A stretch of 64,000 nt of DNA from Croceivirga sp. (GTDB lineage: Bacteria > Bacteroidota > Bacteroidia > Flavobacteriales > Flavobacteriaceae): positions 434,001 to 498,000 of the forward strand of contig JANQKR010000013.1 of the NCBI GenBank assembly GCA_028281025.1. The letters are read 5' to 3'. Position 1 is the first letter of the stretch; the number at the start of each line of letters is the position of its first letter. This document shows, in pieces, positions 29,840-39,480 of this stretch. The notes under the pieces are model-generated. The model saw nothing but the letters and a program-made list of their open reading frames with translations. It did not search any database and was not told where the DNA came from. The position numbers were made by a program, and so were the translations under genes.

Positions 29840-30417
29840 AAAAAGTAGGGCTCTATTTTGGGACCTTTAATCCCATTCATATCGGTCATTTGATCATTGC
29901 CAACCACATGGCGGAGTTCTCCGACCTGGATGAGGTTTGGTTTGTGGTTACCCCTAAAAGCCCGTTTAAACAAAAACAGTCCCTTTTGGATAACCACCAT
30001 CGGTACCAAATGGTTTTTGAGGCCATTCAAGACTATCCAAAACTAAAGGCCAGCAAAATTGAATTTGACCTTCCCCAACCCAATTACACCATCAATACCC
30101 TGGTACACATTGGGGAACGTTATCCAGACCATCGCTTTTGTCTTATTATGGGCGAGGATAACTTAAAAGGGTTTCACAAATGGAAGAATTATGAGGCCAT
30201 TTTGGAGGGATACGATATTTATATGTATCCCAGAATCTCCAGTGGTATTAAGGAGAATACGTTTAAGGACCATCCAAAAATCCATAGGGTAGATGCTCCC
30301 ATTATGGAGATTTCCTCCACCTTTATTCGAAAGGAACATAAAAAAGGAAAGAATATTAGGGCACTTTTGTCAGATGCCGTTTGGAAATACCTGGATGAGA
30401 TGAATTTTTACCGGTAA
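29836..30417 (+). CDS. nadD: nicotinate-nucleotide adenylyltransferase
   Basis: LYFGTFNPIHIGHLIIA and ISSTFIRK motifs. Confidence 0.94.
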   Translation: MKKVGLYFGTFNPIHIGHLIIANHMAEFSDLDEVWFVVTPKSPFKQKQSLLDNHHRYQMVFEAIQDYPKLKASKIEFDLPQPNYTINTLVHIGERYPDHRFCLIMGEDNLKGFHKWKNYEAILEGYDIYMYPRISSGIKENTFKDHPKIHRVDAPIMEISSTFIRKEHKKGKNIRALLSDAVWKYLDEMNFYR

Positions 30418-30441
30418 TCGTCCAATCATTTGTTGCCACGA

Positions 30442-31149
30442 TCAGTTCAGTAGATCCACCCCAAGGAACTTGTCGTCTTTGTTGTAGTACCACTTCCTGG
30501 TTTTTGGCATTTTTATTCCATTGATTTCCTCCAGTCCGCTGAGCAAAATATACTCGCCATCATTCTTGGATTCCTCATGATAAAACTGGTAGACCTTCAT
30601 GGCATAGGTTTGTGGGTCAAAGTAGAAATACCAGGTATCCTTTCCCACACCTTCGTGATAGTTTACCTTAAGTACCAAGTATTCCTTCCCTTTAAATGTT
30701 CTGCGTTGCACGGTTTCATGCACCAGGGTACCAGGGTCCTTGAGTTTCATGGGTAGTCCATAAAGGTAGGTGTAGTAATCCCTCATGGTTTTTCCCCGTT
30801 CGCAGGTCAATCGAAATTTTTTGATGTCCGCTTCCGAAATCTGGGAAGTGCCATTAAGTGAAGTTTCACAGGTGTCCCCGCTGAATTTGTAGCCGTAGGA
30901 ATCGCCATCCTTGGTAATGTGCAATTCAAATACGGATTTTGGAAGGTCCATCCCAATTTTGCTGATCCTTTTTGAGGAATTGGGCGTCTCCATGGTCACT
31001 TCCAACGTTCCCTTAAACGTTTTCCAGTTGTTGTCGGGATCGTGATAGGCAATGGTCTTTTCGAGCAATTCGGGACCGGTCAGTTCCTGGGCCAAAGTGG
31101 GAATGGCGAATAATGGGATGATACAGAGTAGAGGGAACAAGCTTCTCAC
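30442..31149 (-). CDS. DUF6503-like exported protein
   Basis: Signal peptide; beta-rich LolA-like protein; overlaps the upstream transporter stop by 4 nt. Confidence 0.65.
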   Translation of the reverse strand: MRSLFPLLCIIPLFAIPTLAQELTGPELLEKTIAYHDPDNNWKTFKGTLEVTMETPNSSKRISKIGMDLPKSVFELHITKDGDSYGYKFSGDTCETSLNGTSQISEADIKKFRLTCERGKTMRDYYTYLYGLPMKLKDPGTLVHETVQRRTFKGKEYLVLKVNYHEGVGKDTWYFYFDPQTYAMKVYQFYHEESKNDGEYILLSGLEEINGIKMPKTRKWYYNKDDKFLGVDLLN

Positions 31150-33431
31150 GACATGGTCTTAATATCGATTTTTGCCGGTTCCACGGAACTGTCATGTTCT
31201 AAATAATAGAGCTCCAAAAGCTTCATGGTGGCTTTGATCAAATCCTTACTTTCCGTCAATAAGGAAAAATAAAGCCGTGTGTTCTTTGGGCTGGATTCTT
31301 CCGTACGTGTTCGTGCAACCTGTTTTTCGATTTTTTCATCTACCAAGGTGATGTACGAATCCTTGGTGGACAGCATTTTCCCAATACGTTCAAAAGAACG
31401 GTCATTGAAGGTTTCCGAAGTATCATTAAAAAGCTTTTCCAGATTGAAGTCCAAATCCTTTAACTCCTTGATTTGATTGTACTTCAGTTTTTTATGGTTG
31501 TTGTTGACATGGGTGTAGCCTATTTTGGAAATCAATTCCAGGGATTGGGCCAAATCCTGTAAGTGGTCCAACAAATTGATATAAAAATTACTCGCCCCTC
31601 CAACGCTGGAATCGTCCAGGTTTTTGATGAAATAGAAGATATTGTTCTGTAGATCCTCTATCTCCTTGGACATTTTGGAAACCCCCTTGTTGTTCTTCCG
31701 TAACGCTTCCAGATCATGTCTGGCCAAACCGTTGATGGCCCCTGTGTAGATTTTATTGGTGCGTTTTATCATTTTGCCAATGTTGTCCGCACTTTCCTCA
31801 ATTACCCCTTGTATGGAACTGCTATGGGCCCTGCGCAAACTGTCCTCTGCTTTAATGACCTTGGTTTTTTTGTTGTGTGCCATATAGTTTCGCAATATCA
31901 GGGCCGCAGCAACCACTAAAAGGATAATGAGGGAAACCAGACCTCCAAGATGCAGGATGTAGGCGATGATGGCCGCCGCCGTGAACGCACTGAATGCCGT
32001 AAAAAACCAGCCACCAATAACATTTAATACCCCGGCAACCCGGTATACCGCACTTTCCGCACCCCATGCACGGTCGGCCAGGGAGGTGCCCATGGTCACC
32101 ATAAAAGTGACATAGGTTGTGGATAACGGTAATTTCATTGAGGTGGCTATGGAAATAAGCACACTGGCCACCATTAGGTTAACGGCCGCCCTGACCATAT
32201 CAAAAGCGGGCATATCCTGGACCTTACTCTTGGGAATATAGGTATTGGGGGTTTCAAATTGTTTATCGATGCGCTTGCTCAATGAAGGCGGTATGATCGC
32301 CGATAGGCTTTCAAAAGCGGTTACACTGAATTTAACGATTTGCCGGGACAGATAATTGGGTTGAAAACGCTCTTCGCCCTCATCTTGTCTCGCCAAATCC
32401 ACGCTGGTCTTTACCACGCTTTTTGCCTTGGAGGAAAACCATAGGGTCAATACCATTATTCCTCCTGAGAGCAAAAGCAACAGCGTTGGCGTCTGAACCG
32501 CGGCGGTAAGCCCCTGCATATTGAATTCGGTGGGTGCAATACCGGAACCTTGCCAGTTTTGGAACGATTGCAATGCGGCAATGGGAACACCAATGAAATT
32601 GACCAAGTCGTTTCCGGCAAAGGCCATAGCCAAGGCAAAGGTGCCGAGCACAATGACCACCCTGTAAATGTTCCATTTTAACCATACGGAAAATGCCCAG
32701 GAAAGCAAGGTCCAAAAAATGATGTTTTCAAGAATGAAAATTTCGGTATACTCGTAGATAAAACTGATGACCGATTCATCAAAGATGTCCGCACTTTTTA
32801 ATCCTTTGACCAATATGAAATAAATAATGGCAGTTATGGCCAGTCCCCCGAAAAGGGCTTCCACCCATTTGGGCTTTTCTTCAAATTTGAACGAAATCAA
32901 AACCCTGGAAAGGAACTGTACTATGGCACCTATGGTAAAGGCTATAAATACCGATAAGAGGATGCCAAATATGATTTCTGTTGCCTTTTCCGTATTGATG
33001 TAGGATCCAAGGTCCGAGAAGCTGCCATCAACAGCGATGATTTTAACCAATGAAATGGCCACCGCAGCACCCAAAAGCTCAAAAACGATGGAAACGGTAG
33101 TTGAGGTTGGCATCCCCAGTGTATTGAAAAAATCGAGCAGCAGGATGTCCGTAATCATGACGGCCATAAAAATTATCATGATTTCGGCAAAGACAAATTC
33201 GGTAGGATTGAATATTCCCTTACGGGCGACCTCCATCATTCCACTGGAGGAAACTGCACCAAAAGCAATGCCCAGACTGGCCACGATCATGATGGTCCTG
33301 AATGAAATTGCTTTTGAACCTATGGCCGAGTTCAAAAAGTTAACAGCATCATTACTTACACCAACCACAAGATCCGTTATTGCCAAAATAGCCAAAGCAA
33401 TAACCATAAAAATGTAGATGTTCTCGCCCAT
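31146..33431 (-). CDS. inorganic phosphate transporter (Pit family) with C-terminal PhoU-like helical domain
   Basis: 761 aa; VGVSNDAVNFLNSAIG and AFAGNDLVNFIGVPIA PiT repeats; about 230-aa soluble helical C-terminus. Confidence 0.88.
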   Translation of the reverse strand: MGENIYIFMVIALAILAITDLVVGVSNDAVNFLNSAIGSKAISFRTIMIVASLGIAFGAVSSSGMMEVARKGIFNPTEFVFAEIMIIFMAVMITDILLLDFFNTLGMPTSTTVSIVFELLGAAVAISLVKIIAVDGSFSDLGSYINTEKATEIIFGILLSVFIAFTIGAIVQFLSRVLISFKFEEKPKWVEALFGGLAITAIIYFILVKGLKSADIFDESVISFIYEYTEIFILENIIFWTLLSWAFSVWLKWNIYRVVIVLGTFALAMAFAGNDLVNFIGVPIAALQSFQNWQGSGIAPTEFNMQGLTAAVQTPTLLLLLSGGIMVLTLWFSSKAKSVVKTSVDLARQDEGEERFQPNYLSRQIVKFSVTAFESLSAIIPPSLSKRIDKQFETPNTYIPKSKVQDMPAFDMVRAAVNLMVASVLISIATSMKLPLSTTYVTFMVTMGTSLADRAWGAESAVYRVAGVLNVIGGWFFTAFSAFTAAAIIAYILHLGGLVSLIILLVVAAALILRNYMAHNKKTKVIKAEDSLRRAHSSSIQGVIEESADNIGKMIKRTNKIYTGAINGLARHDLEALRKNNKGVSKMSKEIEDLQNNIFYFIKNLDDSSVGGASNFYINLLDHLQDLAQSLELISKIGYTHVNNNHKKLKYNQIKELKDLDFNLEKLFNDTSETFNDRSFERIGKMLSTKDSYITLVDEKIEKQVARTRTEESSPKNTRLYFSLLTESKDLIKATMKLLELYYLEHDSSVEPAKIDIKTMS

Positions 33432-33587
33432 ATAGAATTCTGAAAGTAAGCAAAAATGCTACTATAATTTCTTTAGTAAGTTAAAATAAGGTTATGAAAC
33501 CAGTAGTGCTTTTTGTTCTCCAGGGAAAATAGGGGCCAAGTTTTTTCAAAATTGAAATCCCCACGTCCCAAAAAAGGGGGTGCTGTT

Positions 33588-33995
33588 TTATCGCTTTGCT
33601 TTACTTGCCTTACCCGTGGAACCCTGTTCCGTTGATACAGTGGTATTGGCATCGGATAGTTGTAATCGGGAGGAGCCTTCGGAGAGTGCCGCCAAGCTTT
33701 TGTTCACGGAAGTGGTGTTTCCCGCTTCAACGACCAAGGGAAATTCCATGGTTTCGTAACCCAAAAAGCTGACAACCATGGTGTAGGTGCCCGGAGTGAC
33801 GCCCGTAAATTCAAAGTTTCCGTGAAAATTGGTCTGTTCCGAGAACAAAGTGTTCTTTAAATTGACATTGGCGAACAGCAAAGGTTCCCCGTCCATTTCC
33901 ATGTCCATAATCTTCCCTGAAATCCTTCCTGTTTGTTGGGCCGAAACAAAAGATGCGCCAATCAAGGCGATAAATAAAAAAAGTGTTCTTCTCAA
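33588..33995 (-). CDS. short secreted carboxypeptidase-like regulatory-domain protein
   Basis: Signal peptide then GRISGKIMDMEMDGEPLLFANVNLKNTLFSEQTNFHGNFEFTGVTPGTYTM. Confidence 0.75.
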   Translation of the reverse strand: MRRTLFLFIALIGASFVSAQQTGRISGKIMDMEMDGEPLLFANVNLKNTLFSEQTNFHGNFEFTGVTPGTYTMVVSFLGYETMEFPLVVEAGNTTSVNKSLAALSEGSSRLQLSDANTTVSTEQGSTGKASKAKR

Positions 33996-34031
33996 AGTGT
34001 TTAAAATAGAAGTGCAAATAAAAGAAGTTTA

Positions 34032-34059
34032 GGTTAAGCTATGGTTATATCAAGGTTAA
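34032..34059. promoter_or_regulatory. three direct repeats GGTTA(A/T) with exact 11-bp period
   Basis: GGTTAAGCTAT GGTTATATCAA GGTTAAC at 34032, 34043, 34054. Confidence 0.45.
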
Positions 34060-34161
34060 CTTAGTAGTCGGGGGTTGTATTTATTGCGGTGGAACGAACC
34101 CTGTCCATCCCTTTGGATACGGTACTAAAAATGTATCTTGCAGCAAAAAATTAAGGTATTG

Positions 34162-35517
34162 ATGAATTGGGAGCAGTTGCTTTCTTTAAAACGGTTTGGT
34201 GACACCAAAAAAAGAGTAAGGGCAGCACAGGACGAGACCCGTTTGGGGTTTGAAGTGGACTATGACCGGATCATTTTTTCGGCCGCTTTCCGCAGTTTGC
34301 AGGACAAGACCCAGGTAGTGCCATTGCCCATACATATGGGGGCCAATAAGGATTTTGTACATACCCGTTTAACACACAGTTTGGAGGTTTCGGTCGTAGG
34401 GCGTAGTCTGGGACGTACTGCGGGAAAGGCGCTGTTGGAAAAATATCCGTATTTGCGCGACTCCCTGGGCTATCAATTCAATGATTTTGGCGCCATTGTG
34501 GCGGCGTCCTCATTGGCCCATGATATTGGCAACCCCCCTTTTGGACATAGCGGGGAAAAGGCAATCGGCGTTTTCTTTGGAGCTGGGGAAGGGAAAAAAT
34601 ACCGATCGGTCTTAAGCGAAAAGGAATATCAGGATCTCGTGGATTTTGAAGGAAATGCCAATGGGTTCAAGTTACTCACCCAATCCCGCGAAGGAGTTCC
34701 AGGGGGATTGCGTTTGAGTTATGCCACTTTGGGCGCTTTTATGAAGTATCCCAAAGAATCCTTGCCCAAAAGGCCTACAAGACATATCTCCGATAAAAAA
34801 TTTGGTTTCTTTCAAGAAGGGAAGGAACTGTTTTATGAGGTGGCTGAAGAATTGGGGCTTCAGGAAAAGAAGGGGAAAGGGGGACGGAGTTTTCATCGCC
34901 ATCCCTTAACCTATCTGGTCGAAGCGGCAGACGATATTTGTTATACCATAATCGATTTTGAGGACGGTATTAACCGTGGGTTCATCCCCGAGGATTACGC
35001 ATTGGAATATCTGATCAAACTGGTTAAGGATACCATAAGCACTTCTAAGTACAGCCAAATGGTGCATACCAGTGACCGGTTGAGCTATTTAAGGGCGCTT
35101 GCCATCAATACGCTGATCCAAGAAGCCGTTAGCATCTTTGTGGAGCACGAAGAAGACATACTTCATGGGGAATTCCCAACCGCCCTGCTGGACAAGAGCC
35201 AATTCACCGCCCAGATCAATGATATTATTGCCTTGAGTGTGGAGCGGATTTACCAATCCCCGGAAGTGGTCGAAAAAGAGCTTTCGGGCTATAAGGTCAT
35301 TGGGGATATTCTTAAGGTATATACCGAAGCCCTCATTGCCAAAAAGGAGAACAATGAAAGTGCCTACCACAAACTGGTGTTGCGAACCTTGCCGATACCC
35401 TATCGGGCAACAGTGGACTCCCACTATGGGATTTTATTGAATACATGTTGCTTTGTGGCAAGTCTTTCGGACAGTGCAGCGGTGCAGTTGCACCAAAAGA
35501 TAGGGGGGCAGTTTTAA
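34162..35517 (+). CDS. dgt: deoxyguanosinetriphosphate triphosphohydrolase-like protein (HD domain)
   Basis: FRSLQDKTQV, HTRLTHSLEVS, AHDIGNPPFGHSGE. Confidence 0.92.
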   Translation: MNWEQLLSLKRFGDTKKRVRAAQDETRLGFEVDYDRIIFSAAFRSLQDKTQVVPLPIHMGANKDFVHTRLTHSLEVSVVGRSLGRTAGKALLEKYPYLRDSLGYQFNDFGAIVAASSLAHDIGNPPFGHSGEKAIGVFFGAGEGKKYRSVLSEKEYQDLVDFEGNANGFKLLTQSREGVPGGLRLSYATLGAFMKYPKESLPKRPTRHISDKKFGFFQEGKELFYEVAEELGLQEKKGKGGRSFHRHPLTYLVEAADDICYTIIDFEDGINRGFIPEDYALEYLIKLVKDTISTSKYSQMVHTSDRLSYLRALAINTLIQEAVSIFVEHEEDILHGEFPTALLDKSQFTAQINDIIALSVERIYQSPEVVEKELSGYKVIGDILKVYTEALIAKKENNESAYHKLVLRTLPIPYRATVDSHYGILLNTCCFVASLSDSAAVQLHQKIGGQF

Positions 35518-36593
35518 AAACTATACCCCAGGCCAAGTCCCAGGGCCTGTTTGAATTGTATTCTTGGTATGCCGGGATCGGTGACTTCACCTGCATCATT
35601 TACCACCTGGTCAAATTTAATATCGTCGTCGTAAATGACATGTGTCCCTATATTCGCACTGATATACTCGTTGACCTTAAACTGAAAATTGAGTTCCCAG
35701 TCCATGTCCACATTTCCAAAGCTTCTTAAATAGTCCGTATATAGATTGATACGATGGTTCATCTGTACATTTTTAAAGACTTCCGTTTGCCAGGTCTGGG
35801 TCAATAAAAAACCAAATTCGATAAAGGAATTGTTCCCAGGGGTGACCCCAAAAGCTCCATTGTCCGCCAGTTCCTGGTCCAATACAAAGGTGGCCTTTAG
35901 CGTGGTCGGCGATATATAGATGTTAAGGGAATTGTCCGGTTTTATATAGGAGGTTCCTGCTCCAAAGAAAAGATAACCAGGGGCCATAAACCGGGAAATG
36001 GGGGTTTCCCTATCCGGGTAATTGAAACCATTGGAAAATTGTGTATTGAACTTGGCCTTGGCAGAGTAGAACCAGTTGCTCAAGGTGTCTTTTCGAAAAC
36101 CAAAAGTGGATGTGAAACGGATCAGATCCTCTGTTTTTCGCAATGACCTTCCTTCCTGGGCATTGATACCATACCTAAAACGCAGTTCATTTTCCCAAGT
36201 GAGGTATCGAAATTTATAATTTCGAACAAAAGCAAGATTGGCCAAAGCGGAGATGGAGTTGTCCCCACCGGCATTCCAATTCACAAAGGCTACTTCATTG
36301 ATATTGAGGCCAAGATTGTTTTGCTTTAACCAAAAGGTGGGGGGGACAAACTTTTTTGGCTTTTCGGTGAATGCCTTGGTCTTGTTCAATCCTGTTTTTG
36401 GTGCAATACGACGAACCCCTAAAGCATTGATTTTCAGCTTGGTTTTTTTCCATCGGATCACAATGGTATCTATTTTTGTGGTGTCCGATTTTTGGCTGAG
36501 CGAATCTTTTACGGTATCCTGGGTACGCTGTCCAAAAGCCAAATAGGAACAACAGATAGCGACAAAGAGGAAAAACTTATACGATTTGTTCAA
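35514..36593 (-). CDS. DUF3078 domain-containing outer-membrane-like protein
   Basis: Signal peptide; NEVAFVNWNAGGDNSISALANLAF typical of family. Confidence 0.85.
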   Translation of the reverse strand: MNKSYKFFLFVAICCSYLAFGQRTQDTVKDSLSQKSDTTKIDTIVIRWKKTKLKINALGVRRIAPKTGLNKTKAFTEKPKKFVPPTFWLKQNNLGLNINEVAFVNWNAGGDNSISALANLAFVRNYKFRYLTWENELRFRYGINAQEGRSLRKTEDLIRFTSTFGFRKDTLSNWFYSAKAKFNTQFSNGFNYPDRETPISRFMAPGYLFFGAGTSYIKPDNSLNIYISPTTLKATFVLDQELADNGAFGVTPGNNSFIEFGFLLTQTWQTEVFKNVQMNHRINLYTDYLRSFGNVDMDWELNFQFKVNEYISANIGTHVIYDDDIKFDQVVNDAGEVTDPGIPRIQFKQALGLGLGYSF

Positions 36594-38343
36594 GGTATGT
36601 GGTAATATGTTTCTCGTTCAAAGCACAAATATCATGCAATTCTGGTATCGTGCCATGCTCAATAAACGTATCTGGGACGGCAAATACCTTTATCGTTCTT
36701 TGATAGTTGTTTTCATTGGCAAATTCTATTATTGCCGACCCAAAACCTCCTATCTGGCAACCATCTTCCAAAGTTATGATATGCTGGTATTCCTCAAAAA
36801 TGGTGTGGAGCAGTTTAACATCCAAAGGTTTTACAAATCGCATGTCATAGTGCCCAAACAATTCCGGTGAATGATGTTCTGCAATCAGTTCCTTTACTTG
36901 ATGGCCCATGGGGCCCAGGGTCAAAAAGGCCACCTTATTCCCTTTTTTTAGCGTTTTCCCCGTGCCGATTTCAATCTCCTCAAAGGGTTGCTCCCAGTTA
37001 AGGGTGTTTCCCCGTCCCCTTGGATAGCGAATGGCAATGGGCTGTTGTAAACCCTTTTGGGCCGTGAACATGATATTTCGCAATTCCATTTCGTTCATTG
37101 GCGAAAAAACCAGCATGTTTGGGATGCAACGCAAATAGGCCAAATCAAAGACCCCATGATGGGTAGGGCCATCCTGTCCCACCAAACCTGCGCGGTCCAA
37201 ACAGAAAATGACGGGAATATGCTGTAGGGCCACATCATGGATTACCTGGTCATAGGCCCGTTGTAAAAAGGTGGAATAGATATTGCAAAAAGGGATGGAT
37301 CCCCCAATGACCATTCCCGCTGCCAAGGTTACGGCATGCTGTTCGGCAATGCCAACGTCAAATGCCCTTTCCGGCATTTCCTCCATCATAAATTTAAGGG
37401 AACTTCCGGTGGGCATAGCCGGGGTTATCCCCACTATCTTTTTGTTCTCCCGGGCCAGTTCAACCAAGGTACGCCCAAAAACATCCTGGAACTTTGGCGG
37501 TTGTGCTTCCCTTTTTTTGATGATCTGCTCTCCGGTCTTTGCATCAAATCTACCTGGGGCATGGTACACTACCTGATTTTCTTCCGCCTGTTTCAAGCCT
37601 TTTCCCTTAATGGTACTAATATGCAATAGGCGAGGGCCTTTTATGGTTTTAAGTCGTTCCAGTTCCTGGATTAGTGCTTCCAGGTCATGCCCATCAATGG
37701 GTCCCGAGTAATTCAGGTTCAAACACTCAAAAATGTTTTCGTCTTTGGCGGTTCCCTTTTTAACGTTGGTCAGGTACTTTTTTAAGGCCCCTACACTTGG
37801 GTCAATACCAATGGCATTATCATTGAGGACGATCAAGACATTGGCATCGGTAACCCCCAAATGGTTCAATCCTTCAAAGGCCATACCACTGGCTATGGAA
37901 GCATCGCCAATGACCGCAATGTGCTGCCTGTCCTTTTCCCCGTTGATTTTTGAGGCCAGGGCCATTCCCAGGATAGCGGAAATTGATGTTGAACTATGAC
38001 CCGTACCAAAATCATCATAGGGACTTTCACTTCTTTTGGGGAACCCACTGATCCCTCCCAATTGCCTGTTGGTGTCAAAAAGGTTTTTTCGCCCGGTCAA
38101 TATCTTATGTCCGTAAGCCTGGTGTCCCACATCCCAAATTAACTTGTCATTTGGAGTGTCAAAAACATAGTGAAGGGCAATGGTCAATTCCACTACACCC
38201 AAACTGGCGCCCAGATGACCTTCCTTGGTGGCCACAATATTGATGATGAACTCCCGGAGCTCTTTCGCAGTTGCGGTTAAATCGGCTAAAGAGAGCTTCC
38301 TTAAATCGCCCAATGAGTTGATATCTGATAAGATGGATTCCAT
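36577..38343 (-). CDS. dxs: 1-deoxy-D-xylulose-5-phosphate synthase
   Basis: HLGASLGVVELTIALHYVFDTP, GDASIASGMAFEGLNHLG, DRAGLVGQDGPTHHGVFDL. Confidence 0.95.
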   Translation of the reverse strand: MESILSDINSLGDLRKLSLADLTATAKELREFIINIVATKEGHLGASLGVVELTIALHYVFDTPNDKLIWDVGHQAYGHKILTGRKNLFDTNRQLGGISGFPKRSESPYDDFGTGHSSTSISAILGMALASKINGEKDRQHIAVIGDASIASGMAFEGLNHLGVTDANVLIVLNDNAIGIDPSVGALKKYLTNVKKGTAKDENIFECLNLNYSGPIDGHDLEALIQELERLKTIKGPRLLHISTIKGKGLKQAEENQVVYHAPGRFDAKTGEQIIKKREAQPPKFQDVFGRTLVELARENKKIVGITPAMPTGSSLKFMMEEMPERAFDVGIAEQHAVTLAAGMVIGGSIPFCNIYSTFLQRAYDQVIHDVALQHIPVIFCLDRAGLVGQDGPTHHGVFDLAYLRCIPNMLVFSPMNEMELRNIMFTAQKGLQQPIAIRYPRGRGNTLNWEQPFEEIEIGTGKTLKKGNKVAFLTLGPMGHQVKELIAEHHSPELFGHYDMRFVKPLDVKLLHTIFEEYQHIITLEDGCQIGGFGSAIIEFANENNYQRTIKVFAVPDTFIEHGTIPELHDICALNEKHITTYLEQIV

Positions 38344-38391
38344 GAAGCTGTAAAAATACCTAATATGAAGACTTTATTACCTATTCATTTG

Positions 38392-38399
38392 TAGATTTG
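38392..38399 (+). promoter_or_regulatory. Bacteroidota-type -7 box for tadA-like gene
   Basis: TAGATTTG 20 bp upstream of ATG. Confidence 0.45.
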
Positions 38400-38418
38400 G
38401 ATGTAGGTAATAGCTACT

Positions 38419-38868
38419 ATGAAAAACCCGTTTGACGACAATTATTTTATGAAAAAGGCGCTGCAAGAGGCCGAAACCGCTTTTGAAAATGGTGAGGTGC
38501 CCGTGGGCGCAGTGGTTGTGATCAACAATCGGATTATAGGCCGGGCGCATAATTTAACGGAGAAATTGCATGATGTAACCGCACATGCCGAAATGCAGGC
38601 CATAACGGCGGCTTCCAATTTTTTGGGGGGTAAATACCTTACTGGATGTACAATGTACGTGACCTTGGAGCCCTGCCAGATGTGTGCGGGGGCCTTGTAT
38701 TGGAGCCAGATTTCCAAATTGGTCTACGGGGCAAGGGATTTGGAAAGGGGCTTTGGCGTCATGGGAACAACACTTCATCCCAAAACTGAAGTGGTCAGTG
38801 GAATTATGGAGTTGGAATCAGCGGAATTGCTGAAACGCTTTTTTATCCAAAAAAGAAATCTGAACTAG
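38419..38868 (+). CDS. tadA: nucleoside/tRNA adenosine deaminase
   Basis: HAEMQAI and EPCQMCAGAL zinc motifs. Confidence 0.88.
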   Translation: MKNPFDDNYFMKKALQEAETAFENGEVPVGAVVVINNRIIGRAHNLTEKLHDVTAHAEMQAITAASNFLGGKYLTGCTMYVTLEPCQMCAGALYWSQISKLVYGARDLERGFGVMGTTLHPKTEVVSGIMELESAELLKRFFIQKRNLN

Positions 38869-38894
38869 GGAACGGTCCCTTCGCCATTGACCAC

Positions 38895-38919
38895 AAAAAA
38901 CCCGAGCAAATAGCTCGGG
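38895..38919 (-). terminator. Rho-independent terminator of cold-shock gene
   Basis: On minus strand CCCGAGC-tattt-GCTCGGG-TTTTTT. Confidence 0.85.
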
Positions 38920-38949
38920 CGAATGCGTACTCAAAATAAAATATTACGA

Positions 38950-39141
38950 TCAAATAATTTGGACCTGTCCGGCTACCAAACCTTTTCTTCCTTCTTCTTC
39001 TACATATTCTACCTTGTCACCATCATTCAACTGTAAACCGTTGAGTGCTGTTACATGAACAAAAATGTCCTTGCCTGTTTCATCGTTGGTAATAAATCCA
39101 TAACCCTTGGATTCATTGAAAAATTTTACTGTACCAGTCAT
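38950..39141 (-). CDS. cold-shock protein (CspA family)
   Basis: MTGTVKFFNESKGYGFITND, KDIFVHVTAL. Confidence 0.95.
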   Translation of the reverse strand: MTGTVKFFNESKGYGFITNDETGKDIFVHVTALNGLQLNDGDKVEYVEEEGRKGLVAGQVQII

Positions 39142-39221
39142 TAGAAATAGTAATGTGTTAAAGTGCGAAAGTAATCCTTTTGTAATAGAATGGTTTAAAT
39201 TGAATTTAAATAATCTAAAAA

Positions 39222-39479
39222 TTATTGATTTTCATCTTTTTTCCGCTCTTTCTTTCGCATTTTTCTAATGTTTTCTTCGGTTAACATATAATCCTTCATT
39301 TTTTTACCCTTGCTTTCCTTATAGAGAAATAGGGGCATGGCAACCAAAAACAGGCCAATTGTGCCAAAACCAATGAATTTGTTTCCTATGGCGTTCGCCT
39401 CGGGTTTTATATGAAAGCCGTAAATAATGGAACCAAAAGAAGCCAAAACGATGGCCACTATCAGATATTTCAATTTCAT
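39222..39479 (-). CDS. small two-TM membrane protein, unknown function
   Basis: 85 aa, two hydrophobic segments, charged C-terminus; abuts ClC gene. Confidence 0.7.
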   Translation of the reverse strand: MKLKYLIVAIVLASFGSIIYGFHIKPEANAIGNKFIGFGTIGLFLVAMPLFLYKESKGKKMKDYMLTEENIRKMRKKERKKDENQ

Positions 39480-39480
39480 T

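Noticed and set aside
35511-35520. Overlapping convergent stop codons of dgt and the DUF3078 gene (TTTTAAAA)
   Set aside because: A 4-nt convergent overlap is common in compact genomes.
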